From the NCBI GenBank assembly GCA_003554785.1, contig PWHG01000056.1, positions 1-34,982 of the forward strand: a stretch of DNA of 34,982 nt. Direction: 5' to 3'. The DNA comes from Candidatus Falkowiibacteriota bacterium. GTDB lineage: Bacteria; Patescibacteriota; Patescibacteriia; Patescibacteriales; UBA12465. The notes beneath the pieces are model-generated. The model ran no database searches, was not told the origin of the DNA, and worked only from the letters and a program-made list of their open reading frames with translations. Made by a program: the position numbers and the translations under genes. This document shows positions 24,515-31,332 of the stretch, piece after piece. How positions within the stretch are numbered: position 1 is the first letter of the stretch; each line of letters opens with the position of its first letter.

Positions 24515-26143
24515 TTATTCATCACTTTCTTTTTCATCATACGGGCAAGTTGACCCCACATTAATTTCTTCATGGCTAGCATAAATAGGATCACCAGCTG
24601 AAATACTACCAACATCTTCACTTAAACAGTATCTAAGACAATATTTAGTGTTTATTCCTGATTCATCGCTATAGACACTGTAGACATAATCATTGTTTAT
24701 ACAATCAGCTGGGGCAGGAGAGGTTGGAACTGGATCCATAAAAACTGTACCATCAACTTCAGTCATAAAGGTTTCACCAGGTTTAAATTGACCTGGATTT
24801 TCTCCCGAATCCGGATACTGTTCTTTATCGTTGTAGTAAAGCTCTAATGACGTTTGTATTTGTCTTATATCAGATACACGTCTTGCATTTCTTGATTCTG
24901 GAGTTGTAAATTCAAAATTATCATTTTCAAACTCTTGCTCAGTACCACCCGATAATGATTCTTCAATAGATTCAAACACATCTTCAATTGGCTTGGTATC
25001 ACTGGGAGCATTCATTTCTACTTGATTAAAATTAGAAAATATTAACTCAATTTTTATATCAACCTTAGCATTTTCATCATCAGTATAGTCTGAATTTAAT
25101 GAAATTTTATATGGATAATAATCATCTTTTCCAATCCAAATTTCAAATTCTAAAGCCTCAATTTGCTCTTTTTGCTCATCAATATCATTTCTAATTTCTT
25201 CTATTTCTTCTTGAGTAATTTTATCTTCTAAAATATGTTCAAACTCTTTATATATCTCAAGACTTGTATTTACAGAAAACTCTTTCCATTCATCTGGATT
25301 AATCTTTAATTTGTAATAAAAGCTATCTTTTTCACTAAAAACAACATTTTTTTCTTCTAAGATATAGAAAATATCATAATCAGAAAAATTACTAATAATT
25401 ATTTCTTCAATAATTTCAAGATTTTCTTCTTTAGTTAGTTGATTAAATTTATTATCTTCAGGTAAAAATTCATCGGTTTTTTCTTTTATATCAAATTCAA
25501 ACCAAGTATCTAAAAACATATCTAAGGAAATAAACTGATTAACAATACTAGGTAAATTACTTACTTTTAAATAAAAATTATCATCTATTTTTTTAGTATC
25601 TAAATTTAAACTCATTTTCTCACCAAGGGCATCTGTTTCTATTTTTAAATCATTATATGTGTTAATATTTTTTTTATCAAAAAAGTCAATTCCACCATTG
25701 ATATTGAGCAAAAGAGAAGTTGAATCAGAGCTTTCATAAAGTGTTTCAACCAATTCTTCTTCCTGCTCAATTTTGGCAAAAACTTGATAATCAAAAGAAT
25801 TTACTTCTTTTACCGAACTTATCGATCTTGACATAACCATAGCAAAGCTAGGTTTAGTAAAAAAATTAAAGAAAACAAAAATAGCAGCAATCATTAAAAC
25901 AATAAATCCGACTATTAGAATTAGACTTTTTTTATTAATCTTGGTTTTTTTATGACTTTTTTCCTTCTTGTTTTCTTCCGACTTTTCTATAGTTTTGTCA
26001 CTTTTTTCTTTTAAGGAATCAAATCCTTCTTCAATTTCCATATCCTGCCAACCGGCCTGCTTTAGAGCCTCACTAATTTGCTCCTTATCAAAACCAGCAT
26101 TTTGAGAATCCTTAATATAATTTAATAATTGTTGATTGGCCAT
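24515..26143 (-). CDS. Membrane protein with UBA-like N terminus and pilin-like C-terminal domain
   Basis: A 542-residue protein with three parts. Residues 1-48 (LLNYIKDSQNAGFDKEQISE, later AGWQDMEIEEGF) form a three-helix UBA-like cap. A Lys-rich linker leads to a membrane segment (about 73-95). A large extracytoplasmic domain (about 100-400) is rich in Asp, Glu and Lys. The C-terminal 125 residues (from about 418: NARRVSDIRQIQTSLELYYN, then QYPDSG and paired cysteines) resemble the C-terminal half of GspG/type IV pilins. The pilin-type N-terminal helix and prepilin peptidase site are absent, so it is not a normal pilin. It follows parB by 10 nt, suggesting it is made with ParAB. Confidence 0.65.
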   Translation of the reverse strand: MANQQLLNYIKDSQNAGFDKEQISEALKQAGWQDMEIEEGFDSLKEKSDKTIEKSEENKKEKSHKKTKINKKSLILIVGFIVLMIAAIFVFFNFFTKPSFAMVMSRSISSVKEVNSFDYQVFAKIEQEEELVETLYESSDSTSLLLNINGGIDFFDKKNINTYNDLKIETDALGEKMSLNLDTKKIDDNFYLKVSNLPSIVNQFISLDMFLDTWFEFDIKEKTDEFLPEDNKFNQLTKEENLEIIEEIIISNFSDYDIFYILEEKNVVFSEKDSFYYKLKINPDEWKEFSVNTSLEIYKEFEHILEDKITQEEIEEIRNDIDEQKEQIEALEFEIWIGKDDYYPYKISLNSDYTDDENAKVDIKIELIFSNFNQVEMNAPSDTKPIEDVFESIEESLSGGTEQEFENDNFEFTTPESRNARRVSDIRQIQTSLELYYNDKEQYPDSGENPGQFKPGETFMTEVDGTVFMDPVPTSPAPADCINNDYVYSVYSDESGINTKYCLRYCLSEDVGSISAGDPIYASHEEINVGSTCPYDEKESDE

Positions 26144-26153
26144 ATTTTTTTAT

Positions 26154-27020
26154 TTAATTTAATTTATCAATAATTCCCTTTAATTCTTCTTCAGAAAAAA
26201 AGTCAATTATAATTTTACCTCTCTTGCCACTTCGCTTTATCTCCACTTTGGTGCCAAAAAATTCTTGTAAACTTGATTTCTTGGCCTCATCAGCAGGACT
26301 TGGCTTTAGAGATTTAGTAGTTTTTTTACTTAACCTGCTTACCTCTGAGCTAGTTTGATTGACTGATAAATTATGTCGCAGTATTTTTTTAAAGACATTA
26401 ATTTGAACAGCTTCATCCTCAAGAGCTAAAAGTTGTTTGGCATGAGCTTCGCTGATTTGCTTATTAAGTAGAGCTTTTTGAATAATTTCCGGCAAACTTA
26501 AAAGACGCAAAGTGTTAGTCAAACTAGAGCGAGCCTTGCCAACTTTTTTAGCCACCTCATCTTGAGATAAATTAAATTCATCAATTAACTTTTTAAAAGC
26601 TAAAGCATTTTCAATGGGACTGAGATCTTCTCTTTGTAAATTTTCAAGCAAAGCTAGTTCTAATTTTTTTTGTTCATCAACTTTTCTAATAATTACTGGC
26701 ACAGTTGATAAATGTAACAAATTAGCTGCTTTTAATCTTCTCTCTCCGGCAATTAGTTGAAAATTGGCTCCTTGGCGAGTAACAATTAAAGGTTGAAATA
26801 TACCGTGCTGAGAAATTGATTCTTTTAATTCATTTAAAGCGGTATCAGAAAAATAGCTTCTTGGCTGATACGGGTTAGTTTTAATCAGACTTGGAGATAT
26901 GTTGATAATCTTGTCTTCATCGTTTAATAAAATATTTTCATCTGAAGTATTATCATCTTCTAATTTGTAGTTTTTTTTGGGGATAAGTGATCCCAATCCC
27001 TTACCCAATGCTTGTGCCAT
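26154..27020 (-). CDS. parB: Chromosome partitioning protein ParB
   Basis: CTPase DNA clamp that loads at parS and spreads. The 288 residues show the usual order: a basic N terminus (KGLGSLIPKK), the NPYQPR motif (49-54), the CTP-binding GERR (92-95) and ENLQREDLSPIENA (126-139). An HTH follows at about 151-172 (LSQDEVAKKVGKARSSLTNT) and then a C-terminal dimerisation domain. All key arginines are present. It starts 4 nt after parA. I found no canonical 16-bp parS (around CACGTG) in the window. Confidence 0.94.
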   Translation of the reverse strand: MAQALGKGLGSLIPKKNYKLEDDNTSDENILLNDEDKIINISPSLIKTNPYQPRSYFSDTALNELKESISQHGIFQPLIVTRQGANFQLIAGERRLKAANLLHLSTVPVIIRKVDEQKKLELALLENLQREDLSPIENALAFKKLIDEFNLSQDEVAKKVGKARSSLTNTLRLLSLPEIIQKALLNKQISEAHAKQLLALEDEAVQINVFKKILRHNLSVNQTSSEVSRLSKKTTKSLKPSPADEAKKSSLQEFFGTKVEIKRSGKRGKIIIDFFSEEELKGIIDKLN

Positions 27021-27024
27021 ATAA

Positions 27025-27795
27025 TTAATTGTTATTTTCTAAATTAATAATTTCCTTAGCTAAATTTTCATAAGCTACTGCAGATTTTGACTTCGGTTTA
27101 TATTGTAAAATTGATCTGCCAAAACTTGGAGCTTCAGCTAGACGTACTGAACGAGGTATAATTGAGCGAAAAATTCTTTGCGGAAAATAACGATACAGCT
27201 CTTCCATAACTGCTCCAGATAATTTATTTCGTTTGTCATACATCGTAATCACTGCCCCAAGAATTTTTAAATTAGGCTTTAGATGATCTTTTACTAAATC
27301 TATGGTTTCAAGTAATTGACTCAATCCCTCCAGAGCATAATATTCACTTTGAATTGGTATTAAAACTTCATCAGCAGCAGTTAAGGCATTAACAGTTAAA
27401 AGTCCTAGTGATGGTGGTCCATCAATTAAAATATAGTCGTAGTCATTTTTTAATTCTTTTATAATATTTAATAATCTAAATTCACGGTTTTCTAAATTAA
27501 CTAACTCCACACCAGCTCCTGCTAAACTTGAAGTAGCTGGAATTATAGACAGTCCAGATTGTTTGGTTTTCTTCACTACTTTTAACACCTCTTGATTATT
27601 CATTAAAACCTCATATAGCCCTGAGGAAACCTTGCTTTGCTCAAAGCCAAGTCCGGAACTAGCATTTCCCTGCGGGTCAAGATCAACTAAAAGAACTTGT
27701 TTACCTAACTTAGCTAAGTAGGCACTTAAATTAATAGCGGTCGTAGTTTTGCCTACTCCGCCTTTTTGATTTATAATAGCAATTATTTTACCCAT
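27025..27795 (-). CDS. parA: Chromosome partitioning ATPase ParA (Soj)
   Basis: Deviant Walker ATPase that positions ParB-parS complexes over the nucleoid. The 256 residues begin MGKIIAIINQKGGVGKTTTA, with the signature lysine and P-loop in KGGVGKTT (11-18). VDLDPQGN (38-45) is switch I, and YDYILIDGPPSLGLL (near 115) carries Walker B. The lack of an N-terminal HTH makes this a small chromosomal (Soj) type. It heads parA-parB-membrane protein. Its promoter shares its -35 hexamer with the divergent tRNA-Leu promoter. Confidence 0.95.
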   Translation of the reverse strand: MGKIIAIINQKGGVGKTTTAINLSAYLAKLGKQVLLVDLDPQGNASSGLGFEQSKVSSGLYEVLMNNQEVLKVVKKTKQSGLSIIPATSSLAGAGVELVNLENREFRLLNIIKELKNDYDYILIDGPPSLGLLTVNALTAADEVLIPIQSEYYALEGLSQLLETIDLVKDHLKPNLKILGAVITMYDKRNKLSGAVMEELYRYFPQRIFRSIIPRSVRLAEAPSFGRSILQYKPKSKSAVAYENLAKEIINLENNN

Positions 27796-27819
27796 AGTTT
27801 ATTTTAGTCTTATACTTAA

Positions 27820-27848
27820 ATTATACTGAAAATATCTGACTTTGACAA
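27820..27848 (-). promoter_or_regulatory. parA promoter
   Basis: On the minus strand, TTGTCA (27848-27843), a 17-bp spacer and TATAAT (27825-27820), 25 nt before the parA ATG at 27795. Confidence 0.75.
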
Positions 27849-27870
27849 CTACACCCTTATTTATTATACT
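27842..27870 (+). promoter_or_regulatory. tRNA-Leu promoter
   Basis: TTGACA (27842-27847), a 17-bp spacer and TATACT (27865-27870), near consensus, 11 bp before the tRNA. Five of the six -35 bases are the same base pairs that form the -35 of the divergent parA promoter. Confidence 0.8.
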
Positions 27871-27881
27871 TAATTTAAATT

Positions 27882-27965
27882 GCCGCGATGGCGGAACTGG
27901 TAGACGCGCACGACTCAAACTCGTGTGGGAGCAATCTCATGAGGGTTCGACCCCCTCTCGCGGCA
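27882..27965 (+). tRNA. tRNA-Leu (anticodon CAA)
   Basis: A class II tRNA. The acceptor arm is GCCGCGA/TCGCGGC with discriminator A, the D arm carries CTGGTAGACGC and the anticodon arm is CACGA/TCGTG with loop CTCAAAC (CAA reads UUG). A long variable arm (GGGAGCAATCTC) and a T arm with loop TTCGACC complete the fold. CCA is not encoded. Its last 20 nt plus 4 nt of flank are repeated exactly 1.3 kb downstream. Confidence 0.95.
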
Positions 27966-27969
27966 CATT
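27946..27969 (+). repeat. Left att-like repeat (tRNA-Leu 3' end)
   Basis: A 24-nt sequence starting TTCGACCCCCTCTCGCGGCA and ending in the 4 nt after the tRNA, identical to 29244-29267. It covers the T loop, T stem and acceptor 3' arm, the classic target of tyrosine recombinases. Confidence 0.85.
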
Positions 27970-28022
27970 TTTAAATCTTTTAGAATATATTGATTTTTTG
28001 TTTAAATTACTATAATAAAAAA

Positions 28023-28050
28023 TTGACAAAAGAGTATGTTGAGATATAAT
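28023..28050 (+). promoter_or_regulatory. Upstream promoter of the AbiE-like operon
   Basis: TTGACA (28023-28028), a 16-bp spacer and TATAAT (28045-28050), both perfect, about 88 nt before the first ATG. TATGTTGA (28035-28042), between the hexamers, is the inverse of TCAACATA at 28086-28093. Confidence 0.75.
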
Positions 28051-28122
28051 AAAGCTATAATCATGTAGCTGAAAATATTTCTAAATCAACATATTTTTTA
28101 TATTTTTATTTAAGTAAATATT

Positions 28123-28131
28123 TGTTATAAT
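28123..28131 (+). promoter_or_regulatory. Second, leaderless-type promoter of the AbiE-like operon
   Basis: TGTTATAAT, an extended -10 ending 6 nt before the ATG at 28138. Transcription would begin at or next to the ATG, giving a leaderless message. The surrounding region is A+T-only, so this is tentative. Confidence 0.4.
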
Positions 28132-28137
28132 ATAATT

Positions 28138-28407
28138 ATGATACCAAGTTTTGTTAAGCCATATTTGTGGTTTAATGATTTAGAAAAAATTGATCCACAA
28201 AAAAATAAAAATCGAATAATTTTGAATGTTTTAAACTTAGGGAGCAAGCAAGCTACCGATTGGCTTTTTGATATATATTCTACTCAAACAATAAAAAAAG
28301 TTATAAAAAACTATGGAGCAAAGGGAGAATTAAGTGATAAATCCTTAAATTATTGGACACTAGTTTTAAATATCGATAAAACTAAACTTATTAAATCACG
28401 TTTTTAG
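28138..28407 (+). CDS. Small DUF6922-like protein, putative antitoxin
   Basis: An 89-residue protein, MIPSFVKPYLWFNDLEKIDP followed by NKNRIILNVLNLGSKQATDW and YGAKGELSDKSLNYWTLVL. The pattern of an aromatic start, a W-[FD] segment, NKxxII, a WLF region and a late LS..S...W resembles the short DUF6922-type proteins often encoded just before AbiEii-like nucleotidyltransferases. I recognise no HTH, unlike the classic AbiEi antitoxin. It ends 1 nt before the toxin gene, so expression is coupled, and it lies inside the tRNA-Leu island. The antitoxin role is inferred from position. Confidence 0.6.
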   Translation: MIPSFVKPYLWFNDLEKIDPQKNKNRIILNVLNLGSKQATDWLFDIYSTQTIKKVIKNYGAKGELSDKSLNYWTLVLNIDKTKLIKSRF

Positions 28408-28408
28408 T

Positions 28409-29023
28409 ATGTTCTATAATATCCTAGACAACAAAAGAAAATTAATTCTACCTTTACTTAGGAATTTTAAGGATGATTTTTATCTAGCAGGAGGAACAGG
28501 CTTAGCTTTACAAATAGGGCATCGTGATAGTATTGATTTTGATTTTTTTTCTAAAAATGACATTAATACAGATAATTTATTTTTAAAAATAAGAGAAATA
28601 TTTAATGAGCACAAAATTTTAAAAGCTCATGAGGAATCAAACACCTTAACTGTTTATATAAATAAAGTGATTCAATTAAGCTTTTTTACATATAAATATC
28701 CACTAATTAGTGACTTAATTGATGAACCTTATTTAAAAATTGCTTCAATTACTGATATAGCTTGTATGAAATTATCAGCGATTGTTAGTCGTGCTACCAT
28801 AAAGGACTATGTTGATTTATACTATATTCTCCAAAAAATACCCTTAAAATTATTGTTAGAAAAATTAAATAAAAAAATGCCTGAGTTAGAAACTAACTTA
28901 GTCTTAAAGTCCTTGGTTTATTTCAAAGACATCAAGGAGGAACCAATTAAATTCAAAAATGATGAATTTATAAACTTAAAAGCTATTGAAAAGTTTCTTA
29001 CAGAAGAAATTAGAACCTTGTAA
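28409..29023 (+). CDS. AbiEii/AbiGii-type nucleotidyltransferase toxin
   Basis: A 204-residue protein of the AbiEii family (PF08843), nucleotidyltransferases that act as toxins, some by adding bases to tRNA 3' ends. FYLAGGTGLALQIGHRDSIDFDFFS (25-48) carries the GG[ST]xLA loop and the acidic residues D43 and D45 after R39 and S41. K121 in CMKLSAI and KDYVDLYYIL (132-141) match the later conserved motifs. All main catalytic residues are present, so it should be active. Its partner precedes it by 1 nt. It is the only cargo of the tRNA-Leu island apart from that partner. Confidence 0.85.
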   Translation: MFYNILDNKRKLILPLLRNFKDDFYLAGGTGLALQIGHRDSIDFDFFSKNDINTDNLFLKIREIFNEHKILKAHEESNTLTVYINKVIQLSFFTYKYPLISDLIDEPYLKIASITDIACMKLSAIVSRATIKDYVDLYYILQKIPLKLLLEKLNKKMPELETNLVLKSLVYFKDIKEEPIKFKNDEFINLKAIEKFLTEEIRTL

Positions 29024-29137
29024 AATCTGGCAATAAAAGAAAATTTTTATTAAAAATATATATTTTTAACTATAATCTCCCCCCTATATTACCCTGACCT
29101 AAATTGTGGCCATTTTGTGTCCAAGAGGTGATTAAAG

Positions 29138-29197
29138 TTGATAACATTTGACTACATTTGATAACAATTGAAAAAGTATATTTTGACTAACATTTAA
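29138..29197 (+). repeat. 10-bp-phased repeats near the right end of the island
   Basis: ACATTTGA occurs at 29144-29151 and 29154-29161, a variant ACAATTGA at 29164-29171, and ACATTTAA at 29190-29197. The first three are exactly 10 bp apart. TTGATAACA also occurs at 29138-29146 and 29158-29166, 20 bp apart. The spacing puts all copies on one face of the helix, as in recombinase arm sites or iterons. Confidence 0.55.
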
Positions 29198-29207
29198 CTA
29201 AATTACC

Positions 29208-29225
29208 TTATTTTAGCTAAAATAA
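29208..29225 (+). repeat. 18-bp perfect palindrome at the island edge
   Basis: TTATTTTAGCTAAAATAA is its own reverse complement and ends 18 bp before the right att-like repeat. It is A+T-rich but long enough to stand out. It could be a protein-binding site; no T-run follows. Confidence 0.5.
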
Positions 29226-29243
29226 TAAAAAATAAGCCGGTGT

Positions 29244-29267
29244 TTCGACCCCCTCTCGCGGCACATT
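29244..29267 (+). repeat. Right att-like repeat (copy of the tRNA-Leu 3' end)
   Basis: An exact 24-nt copy of 27946-27969. The flanking bases differ on both sides, and no tRNA 5' part precedes it, so it is not a second tRNA gene. Confidence 0.85.
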
Positions 29268-29276
29268 ATTTAAAAC

Positions 29277-29304
29277 AAAAGGACGTATATCACGTCCTTT
29301 TTAT
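29277..29304 (+). terminator. Terminator, probably the original tRNA-Leu terminator
   Basis: AAAAGGACGT (29277-29286) pairs with ACGTCCTTTT (29292-29301) around ATATC, with T residues beyond. It lies 9 bp after the right repeat and now ends transcripts coming from tRNA-Leu through the island. Confidence 0.85.
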
Positions 29305-29357
29305 TATTTTGTAATCTCTGAGCTAAAAAAGATTTGAATGAGAATTAATTCATTGAT

Positions 29358-29750
29358 TTATAAAATTGATTGTCGCCAATCAATTTTTTTGGGAAAGGTT
29401 TGAAGTCTAGTGGCTTCACGATTGTAGTTTTTCTCCAGAAGCAATAACCCGTTTTCCACGCTATTATCTTTGGGATTAAAGTAAGCAATTGTTGGTAAAT
29501 AATAATTATTTGCCAATTTGCAAAAGGCAACTACTTCATCTCTAGATTCAGATTGTAAATCTGCTTCCAAGGTGTGGAAATCAGCAATAAAGCCTGACAG
29601 ATGTTTTTCTCCACAGCTTTCTAGAATTGTTTTTGCTTTGGAGAAATCATGGGTGAGTAAAAATTTAATTCCCATAGTTTTAGCCACTTATAAGGCTTTA
29701 GCTTGATCAGATTTTTTTGATAATAAAAGTACCGCTTTTTTATTTCTCAT
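29358..29750 (-). pseudogene. Receiver-like small protein gene interrupted by a stop codon
   Basis: ATG at 29750 opens MRNKKAVLLLSKKSDQAKAL, which is stopped by a TAA at 29690-29688. The same frame goes on at once from GTG 29687 (VAKTMGIKFLLTHDFSKAKT) for 109 codons to 29358. Read through the stop, the whole 130-codon frame looks like one alpha/beta protein of CheY-receiver size: a beta strand, helix, then IADFHTLEAD and YLPTIAYF strands and a final KKIDWRQSIL. The receiver resemblance is only by pattern. Either the gene was inactivated by one nonsense change or translation restarts at the GTG. It lies just outside the island. Confidence 0.5.
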
Positions 29751-29810
29751 TTACATACTATTTAAATGAACAATGGTTTAAATTTAACAACTAATATTTT
29801 TAAAGTTAAT

Positions 29811-29837
29811 AAAAAAAGGAAGTCAGAAGACTTCCTT
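29811..29837 (-). terminator. Terminator of the mnmA-side operon
   Basis: On the minus strand, AAGGAAGTC pairs with GACTTCCTT around TTCT and runs into seven T residues. It ends the transcript from the 121-residue membrane protein gene. Confidence 0.85.
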
Positions 29838-29842
29838 ATTGT

Positions 29843-30208
29843 TTATTTTTTTCTATCAATATACCAGTCTATAAAAGCGACCAGGGTGCCGAGAAATAAA
29901 TGAAAAGCTAGTGATAGACCCTTCATTTTCATATGGTCCAGGCCACTTTCAAGATTGTTATAAAAAATAACAATCACCAGAATAAAACCCAGACAAAAAA
30001 GAAAAACCTGTAAATATGGTTTTTTTGTCTTTTTATCTTTAGTTTGGATTGCCCAAGAGATAGCATAAAGTAAAGTTACCAAGGTTGCAAAAATGAGCAT
30101 TAATAAGGCAATTCCAATCCCTGTTTGAAAAATAAACAAAGAAAAAATTAGAGAAATCGCTACGAATATTAAAACATAATACTGCAAGAAAAAATTTTTC
30201 AATTTCAT
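29843..30208 (-). CDS. Small four-segment membrane protein, function unknown
   Basis: A 121-residue protein with four hydrophobic segments: about 8-27 (QYYVLIFVAISLIFSLFIFQ), 31-52, 64-82 and 98-115. A basic loop (KDKKTKKPY) lies between the second and third. Both ends look cytoplasmic by the positive-inside rule. I recognise no family. It lies 59 nt after mnmA, last before a strong terminator. A TATAAT lies in the gap but has no good -35, so it is probably co-transcribed with mnmA. Confidence 0.65.
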   Translation of the reverse strand: MKLKNFFLQYYVLIFVAISLIFSLFIFQTGIGIALLMLIFATLVTLLYAISWAIQTKDKKTKKPYLQVFLFCLGFILVIVIFYNNLESGLDHMKMKGLSLAFHLFLGTLVAFIDWYIDRKK

Positions 30209-30267
30209 GATTTTCTTTTTTGGTTAATAATTTTATTTTAAATGAACTTATTATATTATCACAAAAT

Positions 30268-31332
30268 TTAACTTCTGTCAATAATACCACCACCTATTAA
30301 TCTTTTGTTTATATAAAAAACAGCACTTTGACCAGGAGTAATTGCTCTGGTCTTTTTCTTTAAAATTACTTTAAAGCTATTTTTTTTAGTATCGGCTTTA
30401 ACTACACAATTTATGGGCAAATGGCCATAGCGAATAACTACACTGCAAATAAACGGTAATTTAGGCTTTTGTTTTGTGGTCCAGTTAACATTTTTAACTC
30501 CAAATTCTTTTTTATACAAACTTTCATCATCCCAAACATTTACTACCCATAAAATATTGTTTCTGTAATCAAGCTTATAGACATAATAAGGGCCACTACC
30601 ACCAATATCAATTCCCCGTCTTTGACCAATAGTATAAAGCGGTAAACCACCGTGTCTACCAATTACTTTGTTTTCACCAACTAATTTAATATCACCAGGC
30701 CTTAAATCAAGATGTTTCTTTAAAAAATTATTATGTGGACCATTTAAAAAACAAATATCTTGGCTTTCAGATTTTGTTGCTACTGATAACTTATATTTTC
30801 TAGCTAATTGCCTAACTTCGCTTTTTTTAAAATTAGCTAAAGGAAAAATTAATTTTTCTAATTGACTATGAGAAAGTGTATAGAGAAAATATGATTGATC
30901 TTTGGTCTTGTCTTTAGCTCTGTAAACTTTAACTTCGTCTTTTGACTGAAGTTTTTTTAAATAATGCCCACTAGCTAAATAATCAAAACCTAAATTATTG
31001 GCTTCTTTAATTAAACCACCAAGCTTAATAGTTTTGTTACAAACCACACAAGGATTGGGGGTATCCCCTTTTTGGTAGCTTTTAAGAAAATAATCAACTA
31101 CCTGCTTTTTAAATTCATCTTGCCAATCAAAAACCAGCAGCTCTATACCAATTTGTTTAGCTACAGATTTAGCTTCCTTTAGGGCCTGTTTGCTTGAAGC
31201 TTTATTTTCTTGATTTTTATCTTGCCAAAAACGAAGAAAAACTCCAGTAATATCATAGCCCTTTTCTTTAAGCAAGCTTGCAGCTACTGAAGAATCAACT
31301 CCACCGGACATAGCAACTAAAACTTTTTTCAT
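30268..31332 (-). CDS. mnmA: tRNA-specific 2-thiouridylase MnmA
   Basis: Makes 2-thiouridine at the wobble position (U34) of tRNA-Lys, -Glu and -Gln, using ATP and a persulfide sulfur. The 354 residues start with the PP-loop MSGGVDSS (8-15). The nucleophile is the second cysteine of NPCVVCNK (near residue 97) and the resolving cysteine lies in SESQDICF (near 190). DQSYFLYTLS and LYTIGQRRGIDIGGSGPYYV are further family signatures, and a C-terminal beta-barrel completes it. It starts in an ATGA overlap with a glycosyltransferase gene, so this translation gene sits at the end of a glycan operon. Confidence 0.95.
   Translation of the reverse strand: MKKVLVAMSGGVDSSVAASLLKEKGYDITGVFLRFWQDKNQENKASSKQALKEAKSVAKQIGIELLVFDWQDEFKKQVVDYFLKSYQKGDTPNPCVVCNKTIKLGGLIKEANNLGFDYLASGHYLKKLQSKDEVKVYRAKDKTKDQSYFLYTLSHSQLEKLIFPLANFKKSEVRQLARKYKLSVATKSESQDICFLNGPHNNFLKKHLDLRPGDIKLVGENKVIGRHGGLPLYTIGQRRGIDIGGSGPYYVYKLDYRNNILWVVNVWDDESLYKKEFGVKNVNWTTKQKPKLPFICSVVIRYGHLPINCVVKADTKKNSFKVILKKKTRAITPGQSAVFYINKRLIGGGIIDRS

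Larger units (their letters stand above)
27970..29267 (+). mobile_element. 1.3-kb integrated mini-island at tRNA-Leu with an AbiE-like module
   Basis: The segment between two 24-bp copies of the tRNA-Leu 3' end (1,298 bp repeat to repeat) contains only the two-gene AbiE-like operon, its promoters and a 220-bp non-coding right end with phased repeats and a palindrome. It carries no integrase, transposase or replication gene. A terminator lies 9 bp beyond the right repeat, where the tRNA terminator would be without the insert. The repeats and terminator are seen directly. Integration by a recombinase supplied in trans, or later loss of the integrase, is inference. Confidence 0.7.

Noticed and set aside
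26154-27848. parS site near parAB
   Set aside because: I found no sequence resembling TGTTTCACGTGAAACA. A divergent parS cannot be excluded but cannot be supported.
29050-29069. 20-bp perfect palindrome after the toxin gene
   Set aside because: TTAAAAATATATATTTTTAA is A and T only. Such palindromes arise easily in this DNA and it has no G+C core to act as a terminator.
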